NCBI RefSeq assembly: GCF_015353075.1
Contig: NZ_CP064188.1
Span: 1,426,001-1,490,000 of the forward strand
From: Rhizobium sp. 007
GTDB taxonomy: Bacteria; Pseudomonadota; Alphaproteobacteria; Rhizobiales; Rhizobiaceae
Length of the DNA: 64,000 nucleotides
Direction of reading: 5' to 3'
Position 1 is the first letter of the stretch; the number at the start of each line of letters is the position of its first letter. The position numbers were made by a program, and so were the translations under genes. The notes under the pieces are model-generated. The model searched no databases. It was not told the DNA's origin and saw only the letters and a program-made list of their open reading frames with translations. Of this stretch, positions 26,168-34,707 are shown one piece after another.

Positions 26168-27154
26168 ATGCTGGTCTTCATCGCTAAACGCCTTCTATGG
26201 ATGGTCCCATCCCTTTTCGCCGTCAGCTTCCTTGCCTTTGCGCTTATCCAGCTGCCGCCGGGAGATTACGTCACGACATATATAGCGACGCTTGCGGCAT
26301 CGAACGAAGTCATCGATCAGAATACTGCGGCGCAACTGCGTGAGCGCTTCGGCCTCGATGACCCGATGCTCGTGCAGTATTTTAAATGGATATGGGGCAT
26401 CCTTTCCCGCGGCGACTTCGGCATCTCCTTTGAATGGCAGCAACCGGTCTCTGGCCTCATTTGGGAGCGCATGGCGCTGACGCTGGTGCTCGCTCTTTCA
26501 ACACTCATCGCCACCTGGGGGATCGCATTGCCGATCGGCGTCTTTTCTGCCGTGCGCAAATATTCGATCGGCGACTATTTCTTCACCGCCTTCACCTTCC
26601 TCGGACTGGCTATTCCGTCGTTCCTGCTGGCGCTGGTGCTCATGTATATCGCGGCTGTCGAGTTCGGCCAGGATGTCGGAGGCCTCTTTTCATCCGAGTT
26701 CGAGACTGCGCCCTGGAGCATCGCCAAGGTCCTCGACCTTCTTTCGCATATATGGCTTCCCGTCATAATTCTGGCCGTGTCTTCTACCGCGAGCCTGATC
26801 CGCGTGATGCGCGCGAACATGCTCGATGAACTGCCGAAGCCTTATGTCACCACGGCACGGGCAAAAGGTCTTTCCGAGTTCAGACTGCTCGTGAAATACC
26901 CCTTAAGAATCGCGCTCAACCCGTTCATCTCGACGATTGCCTGGCTCCTTCCAAACCTGATTTCCGGCTCCGTCGTCGTGGCCATCGTCCTCAATCTGCC
27001 GACGGCAGCGCCCTTGTTGCTGCAGGCGCTGATGGCACAGGACATGTACCTGGCTGGCGCCTTCGTGCTGCTGATCTGCGCGCTCACGCTGATCGGCTCA
27101 TTGATCAGCGACATCCTGCTTGCGCTAGTCGATCCCCGCATCCGCTTGGAATAG
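26168..27154 (+). CDS. ABC transporter permease (DppB family), importer 2
   Basis: 328 residues. Starts MLVFIAKRLLWMVPSLFAVSFLAFALIQLPPGDYVT, a typical DppB beginning. Later come RFGLDDPMLVQYFKWIWGILSRGDFGISF and the cytosolic loop PYVTTARAKGLSEFRLLVKYPLRIALNP. About six membrane segments. The following permease starts 9 nt later. It is the channel subunit partner of the next gene. Confidence 0.92.
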   Translation: MLVFIAKRLLWMVPSLFAVSFLAFALIQLPPGDYVTTYIATLAASNEVIDQNTAAQLRERFGLDDPMLVQYFKWIWGILSRGDFGISFEWQQPVSGLIWERMALTLVLALSTLIATWGIALPIGVFSAVRKYSIGDYFFTAFTFLGLAIPSFLLALVLMYIAAVEFGQDVGGLFSSEFETAPWSIAKVLDLLSHIWLPVIILAVSSTASLIRVMRANMLDELPKPYVTTARAKGLSEFRLLVKYPLRIALNPFISTIAWLLPNLISGSVVVAIVLNLPTAAPLLLQALMAQDMYLAGAFVLLICALTLIGSLISDILLALVDPRIRLE

Positions 27155-27163
27155 GGAGACCTC

Positions 27164-28285
27164 ATGGCCGACATTGCAGTCACAAATCTTGCGCCGGATC
27201 GCGCCGCTGTCGCCTCGCAATGGCAGCTCATCTGGTGGGCTTTTCGTCGGCACCGGCTTGCCATGGTAGCCCTCGTCGTCACCCTCTTGATGTACATCGT
27301 TGCCGTCATTCCGGGCTTCTTCGCCATCAACGATCCGAACCTGCAGAACGCTCGGGCGACCTTCCATCCACCGCAGAGACTGCACCTCATCGATACCGGC
27401 GATGGGATTTCCATTGGCCTTCACTACTATCCGCTGAAGCTTACCCGCGATCCGCAAACGCTTGCCGCGATCTATAAGGAGGATAGGACGAAGCGTGTCG
27501 ACGTCCGGCTGTTCGGGCGCGGCTATGAATATTCCGTGCTCGGCCTTTTCAGCACCAACATCCATCTGCTCGCTTCATCCGAGAAGACCTCGCCCCTTCT
27601 TCTGTTCGGAGCGGACAGGCTCGGGCGCGACGTCTTCAGCCGGACGGTTCAAGGGTCTCAGATCTCGCTGTCGATCGGCCTTGTCGGCGTCTTCTTCTCG
27701 CTGATGCTCGGCATCGTCCTCGGCGGCATTTCCGGATATTACGGCGGCCGCATCGATTTCTTCACGCAGCGGCTGATCGATTTCGTCCTGTCCCTGCCGA
27801 CGATCCCGATCTGGCTTGCGATGGCGGCGGCCCTGCCGCAGGGCTGGCCAGCAACGCTTCAGTACATGATGATTACCATCATTCTGTCGCTGACCGGCTG
27901 GGCGCAGCTTGCCCGTGTCGTGCGTGGTCGCTTTTTGTCCTTGCGCACCGAGGAATTTGTAGCCGCCGCAAGACTCGATGGTGTTCGCGAAAGGCGCATC
28001 ATCTTTCGTCACATGCTGCCGAGTTTCGCAAGCCACATCATAGCGTCGATCACGCTTGCCGTGCCGGCGATGATCCTTGCGGAAACCTCCCTCTCCTTCC
28101 TGGGCCTTGGCCTGCAGCCGCCGACCATTTCCTGGGGTGTCCTTTTGCGCGAGGCTCAAAACATACGTTCAATCGCTACGGCGCCGTGGCTCTTCATGCC
28201 GGGGGCGGCCGTCGTCGTCGCCGTCATGGCGCTCAACCTTCTCGGCGACGGCCTGCGTGATGCGGCCGACCCCTATAACAAATGA
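27164..28285 (+). CDS. ABC transporter permease (DppC family) with an enlarged periplasmic loop, importer 2
   Basis: 373 residues, about 70 longer than usual. After TM1 (VALVVTLLMYIVAVIPGFF) roughly 95 extra polar residues (about 54-150) precede the family motif FGADRLGRDVFSRTVQGSQISLSIG. Further landmarks are SGYYGGRIDFFTQRLIDFVLSLPTIPIW and the loop LRTEEFVAAARLDGVRERRIIFRHMLP. Such loops are known in DppC relatives of oligosaccharide importers and may contact the large binding protein. Start is preceded by GGGAG. Confidence 0.92.
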   Translation: MADIAVTNLAPDRAAVASQWQLIWWAFRRHRLAMVALVVTLLMYIVAVIPGFFAINDPNLQNARATFHPPQRLHLIDTGDGISIGLHYYPLKLTRDPQTLAAIYKEDRTKRVDVRLFGRGYEYSVLGLFSTNIHLLASSEKTSPLLLFGADRLGRDVFSRTVQGSQISLSIGLVGVFFSLMLGIVLGGISGYYGGRIDFFTQRLIDFVLSLPTIPIWLAMAAALPQGWPATLQYMMITIILSLTGWAQLARVVRGRFLSLRTEEFVAAARLDGVRERRIIFRHMLPSFASHIIASITLAVPAMILAETSLSFLGLGLQPPTISWGVLLREAQNIRSIATAPWLFMPGAAVVVAVMALNLLGDGLRDAADPYNK

Positions 28286-28292
28286 GGCCGGC

Positions 28293-30017
28293 ATGACTGA
28301 CATGGTTCCCATCACCGGCGGCAGACCGCTCCTGCAGGTGAACAACCTGACCGTCGACTTTGCCTTGCGCAACGGCGTCTTTCGCGCAGTTGACGATCTT
28401 TCCTTTTCGATCGATCCGGGAAAAACCCTCTGCGTCGTCGGCGAGAGCGGTTCCGGCAAGTCGGTGACGGCGCGTTCCATTCTGCAGATTGTAGACGCGC
28501 CCGGCCGCATCGCCGCAGGCTCTATCGTGCTGAACGGCAAAGACGGCCGTCCCGTTGATCTCGTCAGTCTCAGCCCGCGCGGGCGCCAAATCCGCGCCAT
28601 ACGTGGTCGCGATATCGCGATGATCTTCCAGGAACCTATGTCGTCACTGTCGCCGGTGCACACGGTGGGCGACCAGATCATCGAAGCCCTCCGTCTTCAC
28701 ACCAGAATGAGCAAGGCGCAAGCACGCGCCGAAGCGATATCCCTCCTGCAGCAGGTGGAAATTCCCTCCCCGGAAAAAGCGGTCGATCGCTATACCTTCC
28801 AATATTCGGGTGGCATGCGCCAGCGCGCCATGATCGCAATGGCACTCGCATGCAAGCCTCAACTGCTCATCGCCGACGAGCCGACCACGGCTCTGGACGT
28901 GACCACGCAAGCCGAAATCCTTGACCTGATTGCCCGGCTGCAGAAGGCCTATGGCATGGCGGTGCTCTTCATAACGCACGACATGGGCGTCGTGGCGCAA
29001 ATCGCCGACGACGTGCTTGTCATGCACAACGGCGTTGCGAAGGAATATGCGCCGGTCGAGCAGATCTTTCATGCGCCGAAAGACAGCTACACCCGAATGC
29101 TGATCGGCTCCGTTCTGAAGCTGGAGGCCAAGGCCGAAATCAGGCTGGCGAGGACGCCGCTCGACAAGACGGCAGCGCCCATCCTCGAACTCCGCAACGT
29201 CTCAGTGGATTTCGGCGAGGTCAAAGCGCTCGACGACATTTCCATTTCGCTCCTGCCACGCGAGACGCTCGGCATTGTCGGCGAAAGCGGCTCAGGAAAG
29301 ACAACGATGGGCCGCTCGATCATGCGCCTCATTGATCCGACGGCGGGCGAGATCGTCTATCGCCGTGCCGATGGTGGCATGATCGATCTGGCGACGGCGA
29401 AAGGACAGATGCTTGCCATGGCCCGACGCGAACTGCGCATGGTGTTCCAGGATCCTTTCGGCTCTCTCAATCCCCGCATGACTGTCTCTCAAATCATCGG
29501 CGAGCCGCTGCTTGTCAACGGCGTCGCGAGCGGGCGGGCGCTCGACGAGCGCGTCTGCCACCTGATGGAACAGGTAGGTCTCGATCCTGCGAGCCGCGAA
29601 CGCTATCCGCATGCCTTTTCGGGGGGCCAGCGTCAGCGCATCGGAATTGCCCGGGCCATTACGCTCAACCCGCGCGTCATCGTTGCAGACGAAGCGACCT
29701 CGGCGCTCGACGTATCCGTCCGCTCCCAGGTGCTCGACCTTTTGATGCGGCTGCAGGATGAACTCGGCCTTGCCTACATCTTCATCAGCCACGACATCGG
29801 CGTCATTCGCTACATGTGCGACCGTGTCGGCGTGATGTACAAGGGCCGGCTTGTCGAGGTCGGGGATGCGGACAAGGTCTGCAACACGCCCGAGCACGCC
29901 TACACGCAAGCCCTCATCTCCGCCATTCCGCGCCCCGACCCGCGCGATCGCGATCACTCGCGGCGTTTCCGCTACGTCGAACCAGGCAATTTGAAGAACG
30001 GGAGTTCTGTGCGATGA
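28293..30017 (+). CDS. fused double ABC ATPase (DppD-DppF type), importer 2
   Basis: 574 residues from the ATG at 28293. Two complete ATPase halves are present. Half 1 has Walker A GESGSGKSVTARS, signature YSGGMRQRAMIAMAL and Walker B LIADEPTTALDVT. Half 2 (from about residue 295) has GESGSGKTTMGRS, signature FSGGQRQRIGIARAI and VIVADEATSALDVS. Both end with H-loops (THDMGVV, SHDIGVI). The fusion replaces the two separate ATPases seen in importer 1. It starts 7 nt after dppC and overlaps the first dehydratase gene by ATGA at 30014-30017, tying import to catabolism. Confidence 0.93.
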   Translation: MTDMVPITGGRPLLQVNNLTVDFALRNGVFRAVDDLSFSIDPGKTLCVVGESGSGKSVTARSILQIVDAPGRIAAGSIVLNGKDGRPVDLVSLSPRGRQIRAIRGRDIAMIFQEPMSSLSPVHTVGDQIIEALRLHTRMSKAQARAEAISLLQQVEIPSPEKAVDRYTFQYSGGMRQRAMIAMALACKPQLLIADEPTTALDVTTQAEILDLIARLQKAYGMAVLFITHDMGVVAQIADDVLVMHNGVAKEYAPVEQIFHAPKDSYTRMLIGSVLKLEAKAEIRLARTPLDKTAAPILELRNVSVDFGEVKALDDISISLLPRETLGIVGESGSGKTTMGRSIMRLIDPTAGEIVYRRADGGMIDLATAKGQMLAMARRELRMVFQDPFGSLNPRMTVSQIIGEPLLVNGVASGRALDERVCHLMEQVGLDPASRERYPHAFSGGQRQRIGIARAITLNPRVIVADEATSALDVSVRSQVLDLLMRLQDELGLAYIFISHDIGVIRYMCDRVGVMYKGRLVEVGDADKVCNTPEHAYTQALISAIPRPDPRDRDHSRRFRYVEPGNLKNGSSVR

Positions 30018-31231
30018 AGATCACCGGAATTAGAACCTTTCTCATGCATGCGGGCCAACCTGACCCCTCGAAACGGGCCTTGGACACGCGCTCGCGAGAC
30101 GACGCGTCCAAAATGCTTCCGGGCACCAGAAACTGGCTGTTCTTGAAGCTCGATACCGACGAGGGCATCACCGGCATCGGTGAATGCTCGGGCTGGCCGC
30201 GGGTCATCGAGACGGCAATACACGATCTCGCACCACTCCTTATCGGCGAGGACCCCGCCAATATCGAACGGCTCTGGCAGAAGATGCATATCGCCATGAT
30301 GGGCCACGGCATGCTGGGAACAGTTGGCGGCGGCGCCATGACCGGCATCGACATGGCACTTTGGGACATTAAGGGAAAAGCCCTCGGCGTGCCGGTCTGG
30401 ATGCTGCTCGGCGGCAAGGTGCGCGACCGGATCCCGATCTACTCCCATGCAAACACCCCCGAGCGGGCGCTTGCAGCCAAGGAGCGCGGTATCAAGGCGA
30501 TCAAGTGTGGCGGGGTGGCCGATCCGGTCCGCAAGGTCGCTGCTTTGCGCGAGGCGGTCGGCAACGATATCGACATTGCGATCGATCTGCACGGACCGCC
30601 ATGGCTGACGCCTGCAGATGCCTGCCGGCTGGTGCGGGCATTGGAGCCTTACGAACTCTTCTGGGTCGAAGATCCGATTGCCCCTGACAACACCGATGGC
30701 TATCGGCGTATTCGCGATGCGGCGCACGTGCCTTTGGCGGCCGGCGAGCGTTCGGCGACCATCTTCGGCGAACGGGAACTTATCGAAGAAGAACTGGTCG
30801 ACGTGATCCAGCCGGATACCGGCCGGGCTGGCGGCATTACGCAGATGAAGAAGATTGCGGCAATGGCCGAGGCGCACCATATCCAGGTGGCACCGCATTC
30901 CGGCTCGCTTGGCCCGGTCGCCGAATATGCGGCCCTGCACGTGCTTGCTGCGATCCCCAACGCCCTCATCCTCGAGCGCATCGATGACGACTGGGATGGC
31001 CGCCGGCAGACGATCGTACCTCATCCCGAGCAGGTCGACGGATTGATTGCAGTTCCTGATGCGCCGGGGCTCGGCTGCGACATCGATGAGACGTTCGTGG
31101 CTCGCTTCCCAAGTGGCGGCAACGTCTCGATACCCGTGCCGGAGGATGCCGGCTCGTACAATCCCGGAACCTACAACGAGCATCTCTATGTGCAGACACG
31201 TCTGTCGCGCCGCGCCTATTTCAATCGGTAG
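30014..31231 (+). CDS. enolase-superfamily acid-sugar dehydratase (mandelate racemase subgroup), paralogue 1
   Basis: 405 residues from the ATG at 30014, which overlaps the ATPase stop. Metal ligands are Asp191 (AIDLHG), Glu219 (WVEDPI) and Glu245 (AAGERSA). Lys161 and Lys164 stand at the end of the second strand, and His295 (APHSGSLGP) follows. Asp191-x-His193 is the DxH arrangement of D-galactonate dehydratase-type enzymes, in which that His is the general acid. It should dehydrate an aldonate or aldarate to a 2-keto-3-deoxy acid. Neighbours (uronate dehydrogenase-like, lactonase) suggest an aldarate, the active-site pattern an aldonate. The substrate stays open. Confidence 0.85.
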   Translation: MKITGIRTFLMHAGQPDPSKRALDTRSRDDASKMLPGTRNWLFLKLDTDEGITGIGECSGWPRVIETAIHDLAPLLIGEDPANIERLWQKMHIAMMGHGMLGTVGGGAMTGIDMALWDIKGKALGVPVWMLLGGKVRDRIPIYSHANTPERALAAKERGIKAIKCGGVADPVRKVAALREAVGNDIDIAIDLHGPPWLTPADACRLVRALEPYELFWVEDPIAPDNTDGYRRIRDAAHVPLAAGERSATIFGERELIEEELVDVIQPDTGRAGGITQMKKIAAMAEAHHIQVAPHSGSLGPVAEYAALHVLAAIPNALILERIDDDWDGRRQTIVPHPEQVDGLIAVPDAPGLGCDIDETFVARFPSGGNVSIPVPEDAGSYNPGTYNEHLYVQTRLSRRAYFNR

Positions 31232-31243
31232 AAGGACAACAAG

Positions 31244-32431
31244 ATGAAGATCGACCGCATGCGGGCTTTCATGACCCGCGACAAGGACCGTCCCCGCGTC
31301 ATCGTCGCCCTCGACACGGATGACGGCCTGACAGGATGGGGCGAATGCTATAACCATGGTCCGGACAAGGCGCTTCCGCCGCTCTTGGATTATCTCTACG
31401 CCTTCCTGTCCGGCCAGGATCCGACACGTGTCGACTATCTCGTGAATCTGCTCATCCAGCAAAGCAGATTTCCGCCAGGCGCACTGGGGCTGGCTGCAAT
31501 CTCCGCCCTCGATCACTGCCTGTGGGACCTTGCCGCCAAAGCCGCAAACGTTCCCGTCTACAAGCTTCTGGGTGGCGAAGTGCGCGATCGCATCAAGGTC
31601 TATGCGGGCGTCTATACGGCACCGGATGCGCCGGCGGCCCGCGACGAGTTCGACCGTCTGAACGCTGAATGGGGTTTTACCGCTTTCAAGCTCAGCCCGT
31701 GGCGCATCGACATGCACGCCCATCGCTGGGGCAACGTCGTCAAAGCCTCGGCGGACTATTTTCGCACACTGCGGGAAACCGTGCGCGACGACTATGAGAT
31801 CGCGTTTGATGCGCACGCCAAGATCTTCGAGCCGATTGCAGCCCGCCAGCTCGGCAATGCGCTGGCACCTTATGATCCGCTGTTTTACGAGGAACCGCTT
31901 CGTCCGGAAAACATCGAAGCCTGGGGTGACCTCAAGCAGGGGCTCAACTGTGTGCTCGCAACCGGGGAATCGCTTTACAATCGAAATGAATTCCTGCGCC
32001 TGCTGCAGGTGAAGGGCGCCGATCTGATACAACCCGACATCTGCGTGGTTGGCGGCATCAGCGAAATGCGGCGGATTGCGTTTCTCGCCGAGGCTTTCTT
32101 CGTCGGCGTGGCACCCCACAACCCCATGGGCCCGCTGGCGACCGCGGTCAACGTTCACTTTTCGGCTGCCGCCCAGAACTTCCGCATTCTCGAATACCGA
32201 TTGCCGAAGGGCCAGGCCTATGTCTATGGCGGCAACGACATAGAAAGGCGGCAGGGCGAGACGCGATATGTCGTCGATCCCTATCTGCCGAAGGACGGCT
32301 ATCTGGAACTGCGGCCCGATCGGCCGGGCTGGGGCGTGGAGATGGACGAAGGGGCAATGACTGAGGAAGGTTACGTTCATTGGCAACGGCGCGTCCCGAA
32401 ACGGCCAGACGGCTCCTATGCCTTTGCTTGA
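31244..32431 (+). CDS. enolase-superfamily acid-sugar dehydratase (D-galactonate dehydratase-like), paralogue 2
   Basis: 395 residues. Metal ligands are Asp189 (AFDAHAK), Glu216 (YEEPLRPE) and Glu242 (ATGESLYN). Lys149 (AFKLSPW), the acid His191 two residues after Asp189, and base His292 (APHNPMGP) complete the site. This HNPxGP region is typical of D-galactonate and related sugar-acid dehydratases. It starts 12 nt after paralogue 1, from which it is diverged well beyond a recent duplication. Two dehydratases in one operon imply two substrates or a stereochemical pair. Confidence 0.85.
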   Translation: MKIDRMRAFMTRDKDRPRVIVALDTDDGLTGWGECYNHGPDKALPPLLDYLYAFLSGQDPTRVDYLVNLLIQQSRFPPGALGLAAISALDHCLWDLAAKAANVPVYKLLGGEVRDRIKVYAGVYTAPDAPAARDEFDRLNAEWGFTAFKLSPWRIDMHAHRWGNVVKASADYFRTLRETVRDDYEIAFDAHAKIFEPIAARQLGNALAPYDPLFYEEPLRPENIEAWGDLKQGLNCVLATGESLYNRNEFLRLLQVKGADLIQPDICVVGGISEMRRIAFLAEAFFVGVAPHNPMGPLATAVNVHFSAAAQNFRILEYRLPKGQAYVYGGNDIERRQGETRYVVDPYLPKDGYLELRPDRPGWGVEMDEGAMTEEGYVHWQRRVPKRPDGSYAFA

Positions 32432-32457
32432 GAGCGAGGCGCGTTCCAACAGCCGCC

Positions 32458-32486
32458 GGCTGACCGCCGCCACCCGGCGGTCAGCC
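32458..32486 (+). terminator. strong hairpin after the sugar-acid operon
   Basis: GGCTGACCGCCG, loop CCACC, CGGCGGTCAGCC: a perfect 12-bp stem 26 nt after the second dehydratase stop. No U-run follows directly (the next bases are GCCGCCTGCG), so it may be a Rho-assisted or 3'-protective structure rather than a classic intrinsic terminator. Confidence 0.5.
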
Positions 32487-32588
32487 GCCGCCTGCGACAT
32501 CATTTTCATCACAATCACAATAAAATGCTGGTTCCGCGCTGAACCCTTCGTCAGGGATGCCGTGGAAGGCAAAGGTCACCCCAGGGCA

Positions 32589-32605
32589 TTTATAAGATTT
32601 TTATA
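32589..32605 (+). promoter_or_regulatory. direct repeat TTTATA-N5-TTTATA, candidate KdpE site
   Basis: TTTATA at 32589-32594 and 32600-32605 recur with an exact 11-bp period about 170-270 nt upstream of the kdp genes. OmpR-family regulators such as KdpE bind tandem repeats of about this period, and the E. coli kdp operator is a similar T-rich TTTATA sequence. Binding is inferred. Confidence 0.45.
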
Positions 32606-32634
32606 TTGGCGCTCTTCGCCCCGTCTCGAACCTT

Positions 32635-32653
32635 TATGCGGTTCGGCCGCATA
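32635..32653 (+). promoter_or_regulatory. inverted repeat in the kdp upstream region
   Basis: TATGCGG, TTCGG, CCGCATA: perfect 7-bp inverted repeat between the candidate KdpE site and the first small ORF. It could be an operator or a leader-mRNA hairpin. The rest of 32432-32773 shows no convincing coding sequence. Confidence 0.3.
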
Positions 32654-32773
32654 TTGACGCCCGAGAGATCGACAAGATCATCTCCACGCCAGAAAGCATG
32701 AAAGGTGTCGTTTTTCGAAACGGTGCCACTCGTCTTGTCTGACTCCAAAGGACAACAATAGGAGCCAAGATCG

Positions 32774-32857
32774 ATGATGGACATCATCCTGCTCGGCATC
32801 GCGGTAGCATTCTTCGCACTTTGCTTTGCCTATACCAGCGCCTGCGACCGGCTCTGA
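32774..32857 (+). CDS. very small membrane protein at the head of the kdp operon
   Basis: 27 codons with two possible ATGs (32774, 32777): MMDIILLGIAVAFFALCFAY then TSACDRL. ACAATAGGAG lies about 8 nt before the first ATG. It is a single hydrophobic helix ending in a polar tail with Cys-Asp-Arg. It is 13 nt from kdpF, with which it shares the operon but not the sequence. Small proteins of this shape are often seen upstream of kdpF; function is unknown. Confidence 0.6.
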   Translation: MMDIILLGIAVAFFALCFAYTSACDRL

Positions 32858-32870
32858 ACGGAGAAACATC

Positions 32871-32960
32871 ATGACGCTCGATTATATCCTAGGCGGTGCG
32901 GTGACGGTGTTTCTGACTGTCTATCTCACCTACGCCCTCATTCGCCCCGAGCGCTTCTGA
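32871..32960 (+). CDS. kdpF: K+-transporting ATPase subunit F
   Basis: 29 residues, the classic KdpF length: MTLDYILGGAVTVFLTVYLT then YALIRPERF. It is one transmembrane helix that stabilises the KdpABC complex. GGAGAAACATC precedes the ATG. The ending LIRPERF is the common KdpF C-terminus. It lies 34 nt before kdpA. Confidence 0.88.
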   Translation: MTLDYILGGAVTVFLTVYLTYALIRPERF

Positions 32961-32994
32961 CTAGGAAGCAGCCGGGTACTGAAAGTTACTTCCC

Positions 32995-34698
32995 ATGACC
33001 CTCAACGGATGGCTTCAGATCCTGCTTTACTGCGGGATCGTCCTCGTGCTCGTCAAACCGCTCGGCGGCTACATGACGCGTGTCTTCAACGGCGAGCGCA
33101 CGTTCCTCTCGCCGGTCCTCGTTCCGATCGAACGGGGGCTTTATGCCATTGCCGGCACCAGCGAGCGCGAGGAACAGCATTGGACCTCCTATGCTTTTTC
33201 AATGCTGCTTTTCAATTTCCTGGGCGTACTCGTGCTTTATGCGTTGATGCGGTTGCAGGCCGGTCTGCCCTATAACCCCGCCGGCATGAGCTCCGTCCCG
33301 CCGGACCTGTCGTTCAACACCGCCGTCAGCTTCGTCACCAACACGAACTGGCAGAATTACGGCGGCGAAGGCACAATGTCCTATCTTACGCAGATGGCAG
33401 GGTTCACCGTTCAGAACTTCGTGTCGGCGTCAACCGGCATCGCCATCGCCGTCGGTTTGATCCGCGCCTTTGCGCGCGCCTCCGGCAAGGCGATCGGCAA
33501 TTTCTGGGTCGATATGATCCGCAGCACGCTCTATGTGCTCCTGCCGCTCTGCATCGTACTGACGCTGGTCTATATTTATCTCGGCGTGCCGCAGACGCTC
33601 GGCCCGTATGTCGAAGCGACGACGCTTGAGGGCGCTAAACAGACGATCGCTGTTGGTCCCGTCGCCTCGCAGCTCGCAATCAAGATGCTCGGCACCAATG
33701 GCGGCGGTTTTTTCAATGCCAATTCCGCGCATCCCTTCGAAAATCCCGATGCCATCTCAAACCTCGTCCAGATGCTCTCGATCTTTGCGATCGGCGCAGC
33801 ACTGACCAACGTCTTCGGTCGCATGGTCGGCAACCAGCGTCAGGGCTGGGCGATCCTTGCCACCATGGGCATCCTGTTCGTCGTCGGCGTTGGCGTCACC
33901 TACTGGGCAGAGGCCGCCGGTAACCCGCTGATGCAGTCCTTCGGACTGGTCGGCGGCAACATGGAAGGCAAGGAAGTCCGCTTCGGCGTCGCCCTGTCCT
34001 CGCTCTTTGCAGTTATCACGACCGCCGCTTCCTGCGGCGCGGTCAATGCGATGCATGGCAGCTTCACCGCACTCGGCGGGATGATACCGCTGATCAACAT
34101 GCAGCTCGGCGAAATCATCGTAGGCGGTGTCGGTGCAGGCTTCTACGGCATCCTGCTCTTCATCATCGTTGCCGTTTTCGTGGCAGGCCTCATGGTCGGC
34201 CGCACGCCGGAATATCTCGGCAAGAAGATCGAGGCGAAGGAAATGAAGATGGCTGTCCTTGCCATTCTCTGCCTGCCCTTGGCCATGCTCGTCTTCGCCG
34301 CGATTGCCACCGTGCTTCCGTCGGCCGTCGCCTCAGTCGGCACGGCGGGTCCGCACGGCTTCTCGGAAATCCTCTATGCCTATACGTCGGCTGCGGCAAA
34401 CAACGGTTCGGCTTTCGGTGGCCTGACGGGCAACACCCCCTGGTACAACATCACGCTCGGTATCGGCATGCTGATGGGCCGCTTCCTGGTCATCATTCCG
34501 GCACTCGCGATTGCTGGCTCGCTGGTCACCAAGAAGACGGTCCCGGCCTCGGCAGGCACCTTCCCGACCGATGGTCCGCTCTTCGTCGGGCTTCTGAGCG
34601 GCACCATCCTGATCGTCGGCGGCCTCACCTTCTTCCCGGCTCTGGCCCTCGGCCCGGTCATCGAGCACCTGATGATGATCACCGGTCAGACCTTCTGA
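32995..34698 (+). CDS. kdpA: K+-transporting ATPase subunit A (channel-like subunit)
   Basis: 567 residues, the expected length, with about ten membrane segments. Pore-loop motifs with the selectivity-filter glycines are visible: [12 protein letters not shown] near 115-125, [19 protein letters not shown] near 230-245, [11 protein letters not shown] near 345, and [13 protein letters not shown] near 465. It selects and conducts potassium, driven by KdpB. The ATG at 32995 follows a modest AAGTTACTTCCC leader with no strong ribosome site, perhaps limiting basal synthesis. Confidence 0.96.
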   Translation: MTLNGWLQILLYCGIVLVLVKPLGGYMTRVFNGERTFLSPVLVPIERGLYAIAGTSEREEQHWTSYAFSMLLFNFLGVLVLYALMRLQAGLPYNPAGMSSVPPDLSFNTAVSFVTNTNWQNYGGEGTMSYLTQMAGFTVQNFVSASTGIAIAVGLIRAFARASGKAIGNFWVDMIRSTLYVLLPLCIVLTLVYIYLGVPQTLGPYVEATTLEGAKQTIAVGPVASQLAIKMLGTNGGGFFNANSAHPFENPDAISNLVQMLSIFAIGAALTNVFGRMVGNQRQGWAILATMGILFVVGVGVTYWAEAAGNPLMQSFGLVGGNMEGKEVRFGVALSSLFAVITTAASCGAVNAMHGSFTALGGMIPLINMQLGEIIVGGVGAGFYGILLFIIVAVFVAGLMVGRTPEYLGKKIEAKEMKMAVLAILCLPLAMLVFAAIATVLPSAVASVGTAGPHGFSEILYAYTSAAANNGSAFGGLTGNTPWYNITLGIGMLMGRFLVIIPALAIAGSLVTKKTVPASAGTFPTDGPLFVGLLSGTILIVGGLTFFPALALGPVIEHLMMITGQTF

Positions 34699-34707
34699 GG
34701 TGAAGAC

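Noticed and set aside
32458..32486. Classic intrinsic terminator
   Set aside because: Stem is perfect but no U-run follows; kept only as a hairpin of uncertain role.
29972..32572. 866-codon open frame on the minus strand opposite the two dehydratase genes
   Set aside because: It is a shadow of the real plus-strand genes, which have family motifs and ribosome sites. The minus reading has none and low-complexity Arg/His content.
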